Shown here piece after piece: positions 33,604 through 42,332 of a DNA stretch of 64,000 nt. The notes beneath the pieces were generated by a model. That model had not been told where the DNA came from and did no database searches. It saw only the letters and a list, made by a program, of their open reading frames with translations. Both the position numbers and the translations under genes were made by a program. Source of the DNA: G963701675 sp963701675 (GTDB taxonomy: Bacteria > Planctomycetota > Planctomycetia > Gemmatales > Gemmataceae); assembly GCA_963701675.1 (NCBI GenBank), contig OY969623.1, positions 930,001 to 994,000 on the forward strand, given 5' to 3'. How positions within the stretch are numbered: the stretch's first letter is position 1; every line of letters begins with the position of its first letter.

Positions 33604-34641
33604 ATGACGCGGCAGTGGTGGGCGTTAACCATCGGATTGGCCGTGTGCGGGGGGACCGGTATGGGGTGCTTGCGCCCGACCGAATCCCCCGGACCCGTCG
33701 TCCGCCGTGCGCCAAAGACGGTTGCCGAGGCACCTATTTCTCGAGCCGGCGCCTCCGCGGCTTATCACACTTATCCACCGCCGCGAGGAGAGGCATTTCG
33801 CCACGAGACGCCGTCTCCGGCCGTCGCGGCGGAACCTCAACCGACGGTGGATCGGCCCGTCGACCTGCCGCCGCTCACGCCGCCCATTGCCAAAGAAACA
33901 CCGAAAGACGAGACGCGGCCCGTCGCGGAGGTGCCGAAGTTTCCGTCGGCTCAGACCGCCACGGAGCATCCGCTCGTTGTCGCTTTACAGTGCCGGCTCG
34001 ACAACCGGCCGGAAGAGGCACGACGACAGTTGGAAACCTATGACGAGCCGGCGCGGCAATTCTTGTTCGGGATGTTGGGATTGATGGCACGATTTTCCGA
34101 CGCTTCGCCGAGCCATTGTGCGTCGCCCGAAACCGGTGAACTGATCGACGACTTGAGCGCGCTCCTGGAGCCGCTCCGTCCGCGGGCGCCGTTGAAAATC
34201 GCGAAGATCTGTTTCTGCAATCGAATCAAGACGTTTGGCGTTTACGAACCATTGTCGGAGCGGGTCCAATTTCGCGCCGACGACCAGGTGCATGTTTACG
34301 TCGAGTTGAGGAACTTTGCTACCGTGAGGAAGAAGGAACCCAACGGGGATGTCCGCCATGTAATTAATCTGCGAAGTGCGTACGAGATTCACGACGAGAA
34401 TCGGAAGGTAGTTTGTGAAGACGTGTTCTTGCGTGACCGCGAGGCTGCCGACGAGAGTCGCACACCGCGGCACGATTATTTCGAGAATTATGTCTTCACG
34501 GTGCCGAAGCTCAAACCGGGGTTTTACACGTTGTGGATCAAGATCGAGGACTTGGGAAACGAGTCGCCGCGGCTGGTCAAAGGGTCGCTAGATTTCCACA
34601 TTCCTAATTCGCCGACCCAGGTGACTCAGGGGACAAAGTGA
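33604..34641 (+). CDS. Predicted lipoprotein of unknown function
   Basis: ATG 33604 (GAGGT upstream) gives a 345-residue protein starting MTRQWWALTIGLAVCGGTGMGC, a signal peptide with a lipobox Cys. A Pro-rich linker (about 25-120) precedes a globular domain with two central motifs: KICFCNRIKTFGVYEPL and FRADDQVHVYVELRNFATV, ending FYTLWIKIEDLGNESPRLVKGSLDF. The second half looks like an Ig/beta-sandwich fold. It is co-oriented with the next secreted protein, 55 bases away. Confidence 0.65.
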   Translation: MTRQWWALTIGLAVCGGTGMGCLRPTESPGPVVRRAPKTVAEAPISRAGASAAYHTYPPPRGEAFRHETPSPAVAAEPQPTVDRPVDLPPLTPPIAKETPKDETRPVAEVPKFPSAQTATEHPLVVALQCRLDNRPEEARRQLETYDEPARQFLFGMLGLMARFSDASPSHCASPETGELIDDLSALLEPLRPRAPLKIAKICFCNRIKTFGVYEPLSERVQFRADDQVHVYVELRNFATVRKKEPNGDVRHVINLRSAYEIHDENRKVVCEDVFLRDREAADESRTPRHDYFENYVFTVPKLKPGFYTLWIKIEDLGNESPRLVKGSLDFHIPNSPTQVTQGTK

Positions 34642-34696
34642 TGAATCCTCGGCGTCCTATCGCCGCGGAGGGTGAGATCGTAAGGGGGATGAGGCG

Positions 34697-36175
34697 ATGT
34701 TTCATGGAAAAAGACTCGCGTTGGCAGTTCTGACAACGCTGTCTCTCTGGGCCGGCGATGGGTACGCGCAGCGTCCGTCGCCTAACCGCATTTACACCAA
34801 CCGCAAGGGGTTCAAGCTCCCCATTTTGGTCGATGATCGTGAACGCGATCGTCTGAAGTGCATCCAGTTATTCGTGAAGACGAATCCGGCGGCGCAGTGG
34901 GCGCTACACGCCTCCATCGATCCGAACGAGAAAGAGTTCATCTATCATCCTACACAGGACGGCGAGTATTGCTTTACGCTGATGACCGTCGATTGCGCCG
35001 GCCGGACCAATCCACCCGATGTCGCCGCCGAACCGCCGGGTCTTATTGTCGTGGTCGACCGAGAAGGTCCAAGCGTTGACGTGCACCCGGTCGCGCTCGG
35101 GGCAGGGCAGTCATGCCTGCAATGCGAAGTGCGGGACGCGAATCCGGACGCGACCAAGACGAAGCTCGAATACCAGGCGCCGGATCGTAGCTGGCATCCG
35201 CTCGAACCGCTTTCAGACCAGCCCGGCAGTTTTCGTGTTCCCGATCCGTCAGTGCTTCGTGGCTGGGTGCGTGCGACCGCCGCCGACCGGGCCGGAAACA
35301 TCGTCAAGCAGGAAGTAAACCTGGGTGGAAAGCCAGGCGATCCACCACCGGTCCAACCAATCTCTCTCGAAGCGACAACGCCGCAGTTGGAGCCACGGCC
35401 GATGCCCTTGCCGGTGGATGCCAAGCCGATCGGCAACGAACCACGCTCCATCCCGGTACCGGTCGATGCACTGCCGTTGCCGCTGGCATCCGAAAACCGG
35501 CAAGAATTGGTCATGCCGGCCGCTGCCGCCCAACGGCCTATGAACCGACATTTCCTCAACACGACACAGGCCACCCTGCAGTACGAGATTGAACGCCTCG
35601 GACCGAGTGGAGTCGGCAAGGTCGAGGTGTGGATGACCAATGACGACGGCAACACGTGGAAGCGTCGCCACGAACAGCCCGGACATCAGAATCCCATCGC
35701 CATCAATTTGCCCGGCGAGGGCTCGTACGGAGTCAGTGTCGTGGCCACGAACGGCAACGGCATCGGCGGCGAACCGCCGGCAAAGGGGGAGGTACCGGCA
35801 TGGCAAATCGAAGTCGATACCACCAAGCCCGTCGCCACTCTCGACGCCGTCCGCATCGGCACAGGGCAGGACTCCGGTACGATCATCGTCCACTGGACCG
35901 CCAACGACAAGAACCTGAAACCGGAACCCATCGACATTTGGTACGCCAACCGGCCCGACGGCCCGTGGACACCCATGGCCAAAAGCCTCAAAAACGAGAG
36001 TTCCTATCGCTGGCTGCTGCCGCGGGAAACCGGCGACACGTTCTACATTCGGCTGGAAGTAACCGATCTCGCGGGCAATATGACGGCGGTGCAGGCGCCG
36101 CAACCGCTCATCCTGGATCGCACACGGCTCAAGGCGCATGTAACCGGCATCGCTCCCGGGCGAGTTGACCGTTAG
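34697..36175 (+). CDS. Secreted Ig-like beta-sandwich protein of unknown function
   Basis: The 492-residue protein starts with a signal peptide (MFHGKRLALAVLTTLSLWAGDGYAQ) and contains at least three Ig/fibronectin-like repeats. They share the pattern 'W..H......F......G.Y.F.....D.AGR', for example AQWALHASIDPNEKEF, IVHWTANDKNLKPEPIDIWYA and TFYIRLEVTDLAGNMTA. It probably works in the envelope together with the lipoprotein upstream. GGGGATGAGG lies upstream of ATG 34697. No enzyme motif is visible. Confidence 0.7.
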   Translation: MFHGKRLALAVLTTLSLWAGDGYAQRPSPNRIYTNRKGFKLPILVDDRERDRLKCIQLFVKTNPAAQWALHASIDPNEKEFIYHPTQDGEYCFTLMTVDCAGRTNPPDVAAEPPGLIVVVDREGPSVDVHPVALGAGQSCLQCEVRDANPDATKTKLEYQAPDRSWHPLEPLSDQPGSFRVPDPSVLRGWVRATAADRAGNIVKQEVNLGGKPGDPPPVQPISLEATTPQLEPRPMPLPVDAKPIGNEPRSIPVPVDALPLPLASENRQELVMPAAAAQRPMNRHFLNTTQATLQYEIERLGPSGVGKVEVWMTNDDGNTWKRRHEQPGHQNPIAINLPGEGSYGVSVVATNGNGIGGEPPAKGEVPAWQIEVDTTKPVATLDAVRIGTGQDSGTIIVHWTANDKNLKPEPIDIWYANRPDGPWTPMAKSLKNESSYRWLLPRETGDTFYIRLEVTDLAGNMTAVQAPQPLILDRTRLKAHVTGIAPGRVDR

Positions 36176-36509
36176 GGTCAACAGAAACTTTACCAACCCG
36201 AAGCGCCAGTTTTGAAGATGCGTTTCCTTCGACGAAAAGGAAGAGGAGTAAGAGTAAGACTAAGAACAGGACTAGGAGCCAGAGCCAGATAAGGATTTAA
36301 TCTCACTCCTGATCGTCATCTTGCTCTTAGTCTCAATCATACTCTTAGTCATTATCTTAATCCTACTCCGCTTCGCGCCAGCGACGGCGTACCTCGCGCC
36401 GCGCTTTTTGCCCATTCGCACTGGAAAAACAGGCTCTCGCACATATCAATGGGCATATTCCAGCCGAAGCGGCTGGTTTGACCATTCGCGCACTGGAGAC
36501 TTACTTCTC
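36176..36509. other. Non-coding gap with low-complexity purine/pyrimidine inverted repeat
   Basis: Between the Ig-like gene and cysC. It holds the strand-switch repeat at 36244-36369. The remainder up to ATG 36510 has no clear promoter. Confidence 0.5.
36244..36369. repeat. Low-complexity imperfect inverted repeat, purine-rich then pyrimidine-rich
   Basis: The left half (36244-36293) is a run of GGAGTAAGAGTAAGACTAAG-type units. The right half (36300-36369) carries the same units on the opposite strand (TCTTAGTC, CATACTCTTAGTC, AATCCTACTCC). The two halves could form a long imperfect hairpin. Confidence 0.6.
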
Positions 36510-37127
36510 ATGACCGACATCCGAGCGACGAACATCACGTGGCACGAAGGCCATGCCACCCGCGAAGAACGCGCCGCACTGCTCCGCCAAAGCGGCGCCA
36601 CGTTGTGGTTCACCGGTTTGAGCGGCTCCGGCAAGAGCACCGTGGCCTTCACGCTCGAACACGCGCTAGTGCAACAGGGCCGGCTTGCCTACGTGTTGGA
36701 CGGTGACAATATTCGGCACGGCTTGAACAAAAACCTCGGTTTTTCCGCTGCCGATCGCGAAGAGAACATTCGCCGCATCGGCGAGGTCGCCAAGCTCTTT
36801 GCCGACGCAGGCCTCATCACCATGACTAGCTTCATCAGTCCGTATCGCAAGGACCGCGACATGGTCCGCGAACTGCACGTCGCCGGCAATTTGCCGTTCA
36901 TCGAAGTGCACGTCAACACTCCGATCGAAACGTGTGAGAAGCGCGATCCCAAGGGTCTGTACAAGAAAGCTCGTGCCGGAGAACTAAAGAATTTCACGGG
37001 CATCGACGACCCGTACGAAGCGCCGCTCAAACCGGAGCTGACACTCGACGCAACCAATATTTCACCTCAAGAAGCGGCCGCCACTCTGCTAGAATATTTG
37101 GAACGACGGGGCATTCTGAGCGCCTGA
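36510..37127 (+). CDS. cysC: Adenylylsulfate (APS) kinase
   Basis: The 205-residue protein has the P-loop GLSGSGKST, DGDNIRHGLNKNLGF, the ENIRRIGEVAKLFADAG helix and FISPYRKDRDMVRELH, all hallmarks of APS kinase. It phosphorylates APS to PAPS for sulfate activation or sulfation reactions. No sulfate adenylyltransferase domain is fused. ATG 36510 is chosen by homology; the longer frame from 36321 would add a non-homologous stretch. GGAG lies 11 bases upstream. The neighbouring polysaccharide flippase suggests that PAPS may feed sulfated-glycan synthesis; this is inference. Confidence 0.92.
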   Translation: MTDIRATNITWHEGHATREERAALLRQSGATLWFTGLSGSGKSTVAFTLEHALVQQGRLAYVLDGDNIRHGLNKNLGFSAADREENIRRIGEVAKLFADAGLITMTSFISPYRKDRDMVRELHVAGNLPFIEVHVNTPIETCEKRDPKGLYKKARAGELKNFTGIDDPYEAPLKPELTLDATNISPQEAAATLLEYLERRGILSA

Positions 37128-37287
37128 ACTCCCAGCGCTTCGACGAACCGGAACGGAACGGAATGAGCCATCTTGCCTGACAAAAGGCCGGCCGGCTCCT
37201 GCCACCTGATGAGGAATTGCAAACGAAACGGGCCACCGGTGTGTGCGCGCCGTGGTCGCGTGGGTAGGCAGTGAGAGCAGCGATTGC

Positions 37288-38898
37288 ATGAGCACAAAGC
37301 GTCTCATCGCACGAAATGTCATTTGGAACTGGGCCGGCACCTTCGTCTCGATGGCAGCCGGTTTCATCGTCGCTCCGTTCCTCATCGACGAACTCGGCCC
37401 GCTCATCTACGGCTTGTGGATTCAAATCGCCTCGCTTACGAATTTCTTTGGCTTCCTGGATCTGGGTATTCGTGGCGCGGTGGGCAGAAATATCGCCTAT
37501 CTACGGGCCAAGGACGACACGACCGGCATTAATTCGATCCTCAACACCGCGCTGCTGCTGCTTGGCGGTCTGGCCGTCGTCGGAATGGCGGCAATTCTCG
37601 TCTACAGTCTGTTCTTTTTTGACCTCTTCGACGTCCGTCCGGAGTTGGCCGACAAGGTGCAGTGGTCGCTGGTCATCATCGGCATCAACCTCGGCCTCGT
37701 TCTACTTTTCAACGTCTTTGATGCGACGCTTTGGGGCTACCAGCGGTTTGACATTATTAACGCCGTTGACATCCCGACCGCCCTATTGCGAACGGGTCTC
37801 GTGTTTTATTTCATCAGCAGTGGGCGCGGCTTGATAACGCTGTCGCTCATCACGCTGGTCCTGACGGTCTATAGCGGCCTGCTCAAGATGTGGTTCTCGT
37901 TCCGGCTGGTGCCGGACTTAGCGCTTCGCCGAGACTTCGTTGCCCGCCAGGCGAGTCGGCAACTATTCGGCTACGGCGTGTGGTACTTCATCCTGTCGTT
38001 GAGTCGGCTCTTCAACATTTCCATCGGGCCGCAGATTATTGCCAACCGCCTGGGATTCACGGCGGTCACGCCGCTTAGCATCAGCGTGCAGTTGATACGC
38101 TCGGCCGGCGCCGTGATGGTGGCCGCGACGGGCGTCCTCATGCCCTTGGCAACCGCGTTTCATGCCAAGAAGGATCGCGACAATCAACAAACACTCTTTT
38201 TGGAAGGCAGCAAGCTCAGCACGGCGCTTTCGCTCTTCTTTCTGACTGTGTTTCTCCTACTGGGCGAGACGATCCTGGTCCTGTGGCTATCCAAAGTACC
38301 CGATGCGAAGCACTGGTTCCCGTTGCTAGTTATTCTCGCGCTCGGCGAGGCCTTGCCGATGACCCAAATGGTCACCTGGAACATCTTGCTCGGCATGGCC
38401 CGGCATCCGCTCCTCGCTGTCTGGAGCTTGATCGAGAACTTGATCGCGATTCCTCTGTCGATCATTCTGATCAACCATGCCGAACTCCTCGGCCAGGGCA
38501 TTCGGCGCATTGAAAACTGGCTTGGCCTACCCGATTCGATGATCCGCAGCGATCATTATGGGCTCGTCGGCTTTTGCATCGCATTCGCCTTGCCTGCGGT
38601 ACTCTGTCGTGGCGTGTTGCCGATTGTGTTCGGCTGCCAGTTGCTCCGCGTTCCGTTGTTGACCTACCTCCGCGTCGTGTTGCTGCCGACCGCCGTTGTC
38701 TGGCTTCCGGCGGCCACTTTCCTGGCCGTCTTGAACTGGTGGGAGAACCCGACCACCTGGCTCCGGCTTGCGGTGCATGGCGGACTGTTCGGCGTGGTAT
38801 ATGTCGTGCTCGTTTGCTCGATCCTCATTGGCTGGGATCGTATCTGGTCGCTATTTCGAAGCCGAACCCCCCAAGACCCACTCGAAGTGTCGGCCTAG
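37288..38898 (+). CDS. Oligosaccharide/lipid-linked sugar flippase (MATE/MVF-type, Wzx-like)
   Basis: The 536-residue protein has about twelve to fourteen hydrophobic segments, starting ARNVIWNWAGTFVSMAAGFIVAPFL, with the Wzx-type pattern GPLIYGLWIQIASLTNFFGFLDLGI. Family members flip undecaprenyl-linked oligosaccharides across the inner membrane. ATG 37288 is used; the frame extends to 37243. The neighbouring cysC suggests an envelope-glycan role, not proven. Confidence 0.8.
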   Translation: MSTKRLIARNVIWNWAGTFVSMAAGFIVAPFLIDELGPLIYGLWIQIASLTNFFGFLDLGIRGAVGRNIAYLRAKDDTTGINSILNTALLLLGGLAVVGMAAILVYSLFFFDLFDVRPELADKVQWSLVIIGINLGLVLLFNVFDATLWGYQRFDIINAVDIPTALLRTGLVFYFISSGRGLITLSLITLVLTVYSGLLKMWFSFRLVPDLALRRDFVARQASRQLFGYGVWYFILSLSRLFNISIGPQIIANRLGFTAVTPLSISVQLIRSAGAVMVAATGVLMPLATAFHAKKDRDNQQTLFLEGSKLSTALSLFFLTVFLLLGETILVLWLSKVPDAKHWFPLLVILALGEALPMTQMVTWNILLGMARHPLLAVWSLIENLIAIPLSIILINHAELLGQGIRRIENWLGLPDSMIRSDHYGLVGFCIAFALPAVLCRGVLPIVFGCQLLRVPLLTYLRVVLLPTAVVWLPAATFLAVLNWWENPTTWLRLAVHGGLFGVVYVVLVCSILIGWDRIWSLFRSRTPQDPLEVSA

Positions 38899-38947
38899 AG
38901 TGTTTGCAACGGCGAGCCTAGGGCCGTAAGGCCCACGATTGATTCAC

Positions 38948-39871
38948 TTAAGGAATGGCAACTCTTGATGCATCGACTTCCGCCAGCTCCCATCCGTCTT
39001 TCGCCAGCCGGCGCAACGAAACAGTAGCGTCGCATCGATGTCCATCCCGAGTGTATTCAATGCCGAGCGATCCTTGTGCCGGCGCGTTGTGAAGCGCCCA
39101 GGACACATCGGCCTGCGATAGCACCGGCACGTCACCGACGCGTTGCAGGTTGTCACCGGCGCGCAAGCCGGCGCGGGCGGCCGCCGAACCGGACCACACG
39201 AAGCGAACCCGATTACCAAGATCGACATCGAGCACCAGCCCGATATTTTCCGGTAGTGGGTAGACATGAAGCGATTCGGGCTGAAACGTGCCTTCTCGTC
39301 GCTGGGCGTCGCGCATGCCTTCCCAAACTTGATGACAGTGGAGACACTGCTTTGCATTGACCGCGAAGAGCTTGCTCGGGACTTTCGGAACGTGTGGTTG
39401 ACGAACCGGCTGGTCGGAAATTCTGTGCTGCTCCAGCACACGCCGCATCGTCATCTTGAGCCCGGCAATAGATAATCTGCCGTCGTCGCTGGTGGCATCG
39501 CGGCCGCCGTAACGGCTGTAGACGTGTGCGTCGGCATTCAGAAAGAATGCCATCCACGATAGGTCGTAATCGAACTGGAACAGGGCCAAGTCAACATCGT
39601 TCATGCGCAGAATCCGAACGCAGACGAAGTCTCGTTGCAACTCGGCTAGGTCCTGATCTGTGGGACGAACAACCTGTTCGTCGAACTCGGCGCCGCAGCT
39701 TCAGCGCTCGCAACGAAACACAACGAAGAGCGGTTTGCCGGTTTCTCTCGCCAGCGATCGCCCGGCCGCCAGATCCGTCAACCAGATGGTTTTCGCCGCA
39801 GGCTTTTCGGTGCTTGATGTGAACGGAGCGGCGGCAAGGACCAAACCGCAAAGCAATGGCAGGTAGCGCAT
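38948..39871 (-). CDS. Thioredoxin/PDZ selenoprotein candidate with in-frame UGA (Sec57)
   Basis: The frame runs from ATG 39871 to the stop at 38948 with a single in-frame TGA (39701-39703, codon 57). If read as Sec, the 307-residue protein starts with a signal peptide (MRYLPLLCGLVLAAAP). It then has a thioredoxin-like segment GKPLFVVFRCER-U-SCGAEFDEQVV with a CxxU redox motif (Cys54, Sec57). Next comes a c-type heme-like site, CLHCH (about 176-180). A PDZ domain at 205-295 includes GLVLDVDLGNRVRFVW and AARAGLRAGDNLQRVGDV. It matches the Trx7/PDZ (seleno)protein family I know from planctomycetes. The protein is probably a periplasmic thiol or selenol redox enzyme. It follows the PSP1 gene by 12 bases on the same strand. 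An error or real stop at codon 57 is the alternative. Confidence 0.7.
39664..39682 (-). promoter_or_regulatory. SECIS-like hairpin downstream of the UGA codon
   Basis: On the minus strand, perfect 7-bp arms GACGAAC / GTTCGTC close a 5-base loop AGGTT. The apical loop begins 25 bases after the UGA, within the range known for bacterial SECIS elements, and its AGGT resembles the E. coli fdhF loop. Loading by SelB is an inference. Confidence 0.6.
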
Positions 39872-39883
39872 TGGGGAGACTTC

Positions 39884-40534
39884 TCACAACAGGGAGGTGC
39901 GAGGCGCCTCCGGTACGGGCGCGCTTATGTTGGCTAGATACCTGGCAACATCTTCTTTTTTGGCGCCGGAAGCACAGCCACCCGTCGAACATCCGCCCGT
40001 CGTGCACGAAGTGCAGCCGCCATTCCCCTGGCCACAATCCGGCTTGCCGCAACCGCCCTCGGCTTCGCTCGGCTCGGCCGGAATGGTCAAGTTCTGCATG
40101 ACAATCAGTATGTCATACCGCCGTGACAGGGTGCTGACAAAATCGCGATGGTCGCATTCCGCGCTTCGTACGTATGCAAGCGTCGCCTGCTTGCCGTCCA
40201 AAGTGATCTCGACGTCCAGGATCTCAAGCGGCAGGCTCAATTCCCTGGCGAGACAACGTGCATCGAGGAAAATCCGTTCTCCGACGTCGCGCACCCGGTG
40301 TCCGTCGGCTTCATCGCCGGTCGTCGCTCGTCTTACCAATTCACCGCTGGGCTTCTTCGACAGGAACGGATCATGATCCGAAACGGCCGGACACATGACG
40401 ACACCTAGTTGCAAGCCGGAAGAGCAACGGATGACAACTCGGTCGCCGCGTCGGTAGGCATCAGTGGAGACGGCACGGAAACGACTGAAGTCGCCCGCAT
40501 TGCCAAAGCTAACCAGATAATCCGTTTCGTGCAT
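39884..40534 (-). CDS. PSP1-domain (RicT/YaaT-like) protein with Cys-rich tail
   Basis: The 216-residue protein contains the PSP1 C-terminal domain pattern (YRRGDRVVIRCSSGLQLGVVM, RCLARELSLPLEILDVEITLDGKQATLAYVRS, HRDFVSTLSRRYDI). RicT-type proteins bind Fe-S clusters and act in RNA turnover or phosphorelay regulation in Bacillus. Unusually, residues 170-195 form a Gly/Cys-rich tail (GGCGKPDCGQGNGGCTSC and so on) with about seven Cys that could bind metal. It lies 12 bases upstream of the selenoprotein gene and 4 bases after the TPR/Fe-trafficking gene, so the three likely share a transcript. Confidence 0.78.
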   Translation of the reverse strand: MHETDYLVSFGNAGDFSRFRAVSTDAYRRGDRVVIRCSSGLQLGVVMCPAVSDHDPFLSKKPSGELVRRATTGDEADGHRVRDVGERIFLDARCLARELSLPLEILDVEITLDGKQATLAYVRSAECDHRDFVSTLSRRYDILIVMQNLTIPAEPSEAEGGCGKPDCGQGNGGCTSCTTGGCSTGGCASGAKKEDVARYLANISAPVPEAPRTSLL

Positions 40535-40538
40535 TTGC

Positions 40539-41147
40539 TTATTCGAAACCGAGGAATTCTTTCATCACCTGATCGTATACTTCTTGGCCGCGCTCCGTGC
40601 TTAAGTCAAGCCGCATTTCATTGATGACCTTAATGCTGTAGTTCTTGAGCCAATCGTTCCAACAATCGGCACAGACCGACGTCTGCACGCGGCGGCCGAG
40701 GTCGTCATTCATCGGGGCCGCGGGCAACTGCCGGGCACGTTTGCCCATCATACAACCCGGACGCTGGCAGCGAAAGCCGTCACCGCCTGCATCGGTCGAC
40801 GTCGCCTTTTTCGGCTGCGGTTTCGCGGCGCCGGCTTCGACCAGCAATCGCGCCATTTCGTCACGCGGAATGTTATCGCCACGCTCGTCCGCCACTGCAT
40901 GGCCTTCTTGCCATACTTTGACGGCGTCATCGCGCCGGCCGAGTTTCATCAGGCAACTGCCCAACAACTGAAAGACCTTGGAAAACTGCGGGCTGATCTC
41001 GAGCGCACGCCGAAACGCCTTGGCAGCCTCCTCGTGTTGCCCGTCCTCCATGAGTAATTGACCCAAGCGAAAATGACCCAGCTCATTGTCCGGATCATCG
41101 TTGGCCATCTTTCGAAATTGGGCAATGCGTTCTTGTAACTCAGTCAT
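40539..41147 (-). CDS. TPR protein fused to a Fe(2+)-trafficking (YggX-like) domain
   Basis: The 202 residues comprise an N-terminal TPR part (about 15-95: DNELGHFRLGQLLMEDGQHEEAAKAFRRALEIS and a second repeat), a Lys-rich linker, and a C-terminal domain resembling Fe(2+)-trafficking/YggX proteins. That domain reads CQRPGCMMGKRARQLPAAP, CADCWNDWLKNYSIKVINEMRLDLSTERGQEVYDQVMKEFLG. YggX-like domains act in iron trafficking or oxidative protection. The fusion with TPRs is unusual. It is the first gene of the Fe/PSP1/selenoprotein operon on this strand, consistent with a shared redox role (inference). Confidence 0.75.
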   Translation of the reverse strand: MTELQERIAQFRKMANDDPDNELGHFRLGQLLMEDGQHEEAAKAFRRALEISPQFSKVFQLLGSCLMKLGRRDDAVKVWQEGHAVADERGDNIPRDEMARLLVEAGAAKPQPKKATSTDAGGDGFRCQRPGCMMGKRARQLPAAPMNDDLGRRVQTSVCADCWNDWLKNYSIKVINEMRLDLSTERGQEVYDQVMKEFLGFE

Positions 41148-41189
41148 GCGTGCTCCTGGATTCGTCAGTCACACTCGAATTGCTCGACG

Positions 41190-41993
41190 TTACTTGGTCT
41201 CCAGCACCGTAACCGGGAGGGACAGCTCGGTCGTCTTGTTGGCGACGCGGTCCGTAGCCTTCAGCTTCACTGTGAACTTGCCCGGGCGATTCGGCACCAA
41301 CTGCAAATCGATCGGAATCGCCATCGCGTCCTTCGGTAGTTCCTTGAAGTCGCCGGTGAGCGGCTTGCTTAGGGTCGGCTGATTCTTGTCATCCAGTATG
41401 GTCATTTCAAAACCGACGTCGGCATCGTTCTTCGCGCCGCCACGCTTGAATCCTACCGCAAAAAGATGAACCCAGAGCGCTTGACCGGGAACGGCGACGG
41501 CCGCGGAATCCACATTTTGGTCATAGTCTGCCGTGATCCGAAGCCGGACCACGCCGAAAGACGGAGGCATGACTTCTACGGGCCGCGTGAACGACTTGGT
41601 CTTCTTGCTCGCCCGATCGGTTACAGTCACCTTGACCGTGTATTTCCCAGGAGGTTGATCGCGACCGATATCCACGTGGGCAATGGCGGGAAGCGTACGG
41701 CCGCCGAACATGTTCAGCGCGGTGAGTTCCACCGGCGCTTGCTTGAAGTGAACCTTGTTGTTGCTGTCGGTTACTTCCATCGCCATGCTATAGAGCGCTT
41801 CGCCGGTTTCGCTCAGCTGAATGTTTTGAATGTCAAAACCGATGTGATAAACGTCGCCCGGCAACAACTTCCCGGCGTCCGATCGCGTCGGCCCCAGCTT
41901 TCCGTAGGTTTCACGAACGTTTACCAAGTCCAAATCGCCGCCCTGAACGGGCGCAACAACCAACATCGACAGCAGCAGCAAAGTAGTGGCCAT
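41190..41993 (-). CDS. Secreted beta-sandwich protein of unknown function
   Basis: The 267-residue protein begins with a signal peptide (MATTLLLLSMLVVAPVQGG) and has two Ig-like beta-rich domains of about 100 residues each (DVYHIGFDIQNIQLSETGEALYS, PPGKYTVKVTVTDRASKKTKS; then LWVHLFAVGFKRGG, PGKFTVKLKATDRVANKTTEL). The repeated 'PGK.TVK.....D....K' motif suggests a domain duplication. It lies 42 bases before the TPR/Fe gene on the same strand. The function is unknown. Confidence 0.65.
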   Translation of the reverse strand: MATTLLLLSMLVVAPVQGGDLDLVNVRETYGKLGPTRSDAGKLLPGDVYHIGFDIQNIQLSETGEALYSMAMEVTDSNNKVHFKQAPVELTALNMFGGRTLPAIAHVDIGRDQPPGKYTVKVTVTDRASKKTKSFTRPVEVMPPSFGVVRLRITADYDQNVDSAAVAVPGQALWVHLFAVGFKRGGAKNDADVGFEMTILDDKNQPTLSKPLTGDFKELPKDAMAIPIDLQLVPNRPGKFTVKLKATDRVANKTTELSLPVTVLETK

Positions 41994-42257
41994 AACGGGA
42001 GCACCCTCTCTTCGACAAAATTGCGGAGTTCATGACACATCGCTGGGATCTTGCTTGGGTTATTGTCGCGTCTGAACCGCCTATCCGCCAGGGGGCTTGT
42101 GCACTTCTGACGCAGGATTCTGCTTGCCCGGCATGTTCCACACGTATACAGTTTAGTTAGAGGGTCGCGCTAACGTGGTGCGACGGGCTAGAGGCCCGCG
42201 GGCGTCCGCAACTGGTTCGCGGTCGCAGCGGGTGGGTCTGGCGAAAGGAGGTGGTCA

Positions 42258-42290
42258 GTGAGTAATGGTAACCAGGTGCGGCTGCGTTGA
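42258..42290 (+). CDS. Candidate 10-aa leader peptide
   Basis: GTG 42258 is preceded by an unusually strong AAAGGAGGTGG site (42244-42254) and encodes MSNGNQVRLR before TGA 42288-42290. The stop codon lies in the loop of the first hairpin. It is too short to be a conventional protein; its position suggests a leader peptide. Confidence 0.4.
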   Translation: MSNGNQVRLR

Positions 42291-42323
42291 CGCAGCCGAC
42301 GGGCTGCCCGTCGGTGCAGCCGC
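42278..42323 (+). promoter_or_regulatory. Leader hairpins with competing pairing, upstream of the terminator
   Basis: Hairpin 1: CGGCTGCG-TTGA-CGCAGCCG (42279-42298). Hairpin 2: CGACGGG-CTG-CCCGTCG (42297-42313). GCGGCTGC (42278-42285) can instead pair with GCAGCCGC (42316-42323), excluding hairpin 1. A ribosome on the leader peptide could switch between them. The region may be an attenuator or a structured RNA. Confidence 0.45.
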
Positions 42324-42332
42324 TAGCTTATC

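Noticed and set aside
36321..36509. Longer N-terminus for cysC starting at 36321
   Set aside because: The extra 63 residues pass through the low-complexity repeat and are unlike APS kinases; ATG 36510 fits the family length.
39701..39703. TGA in the Trx/PDZ gene as a simple pseudogene stop
   Set aside because: The frame is clean on both sides, the position matches a redox residue and a SECIS-like hairpin follows; kept as a selenoprotein candidate, though a base error cannot be excluded.
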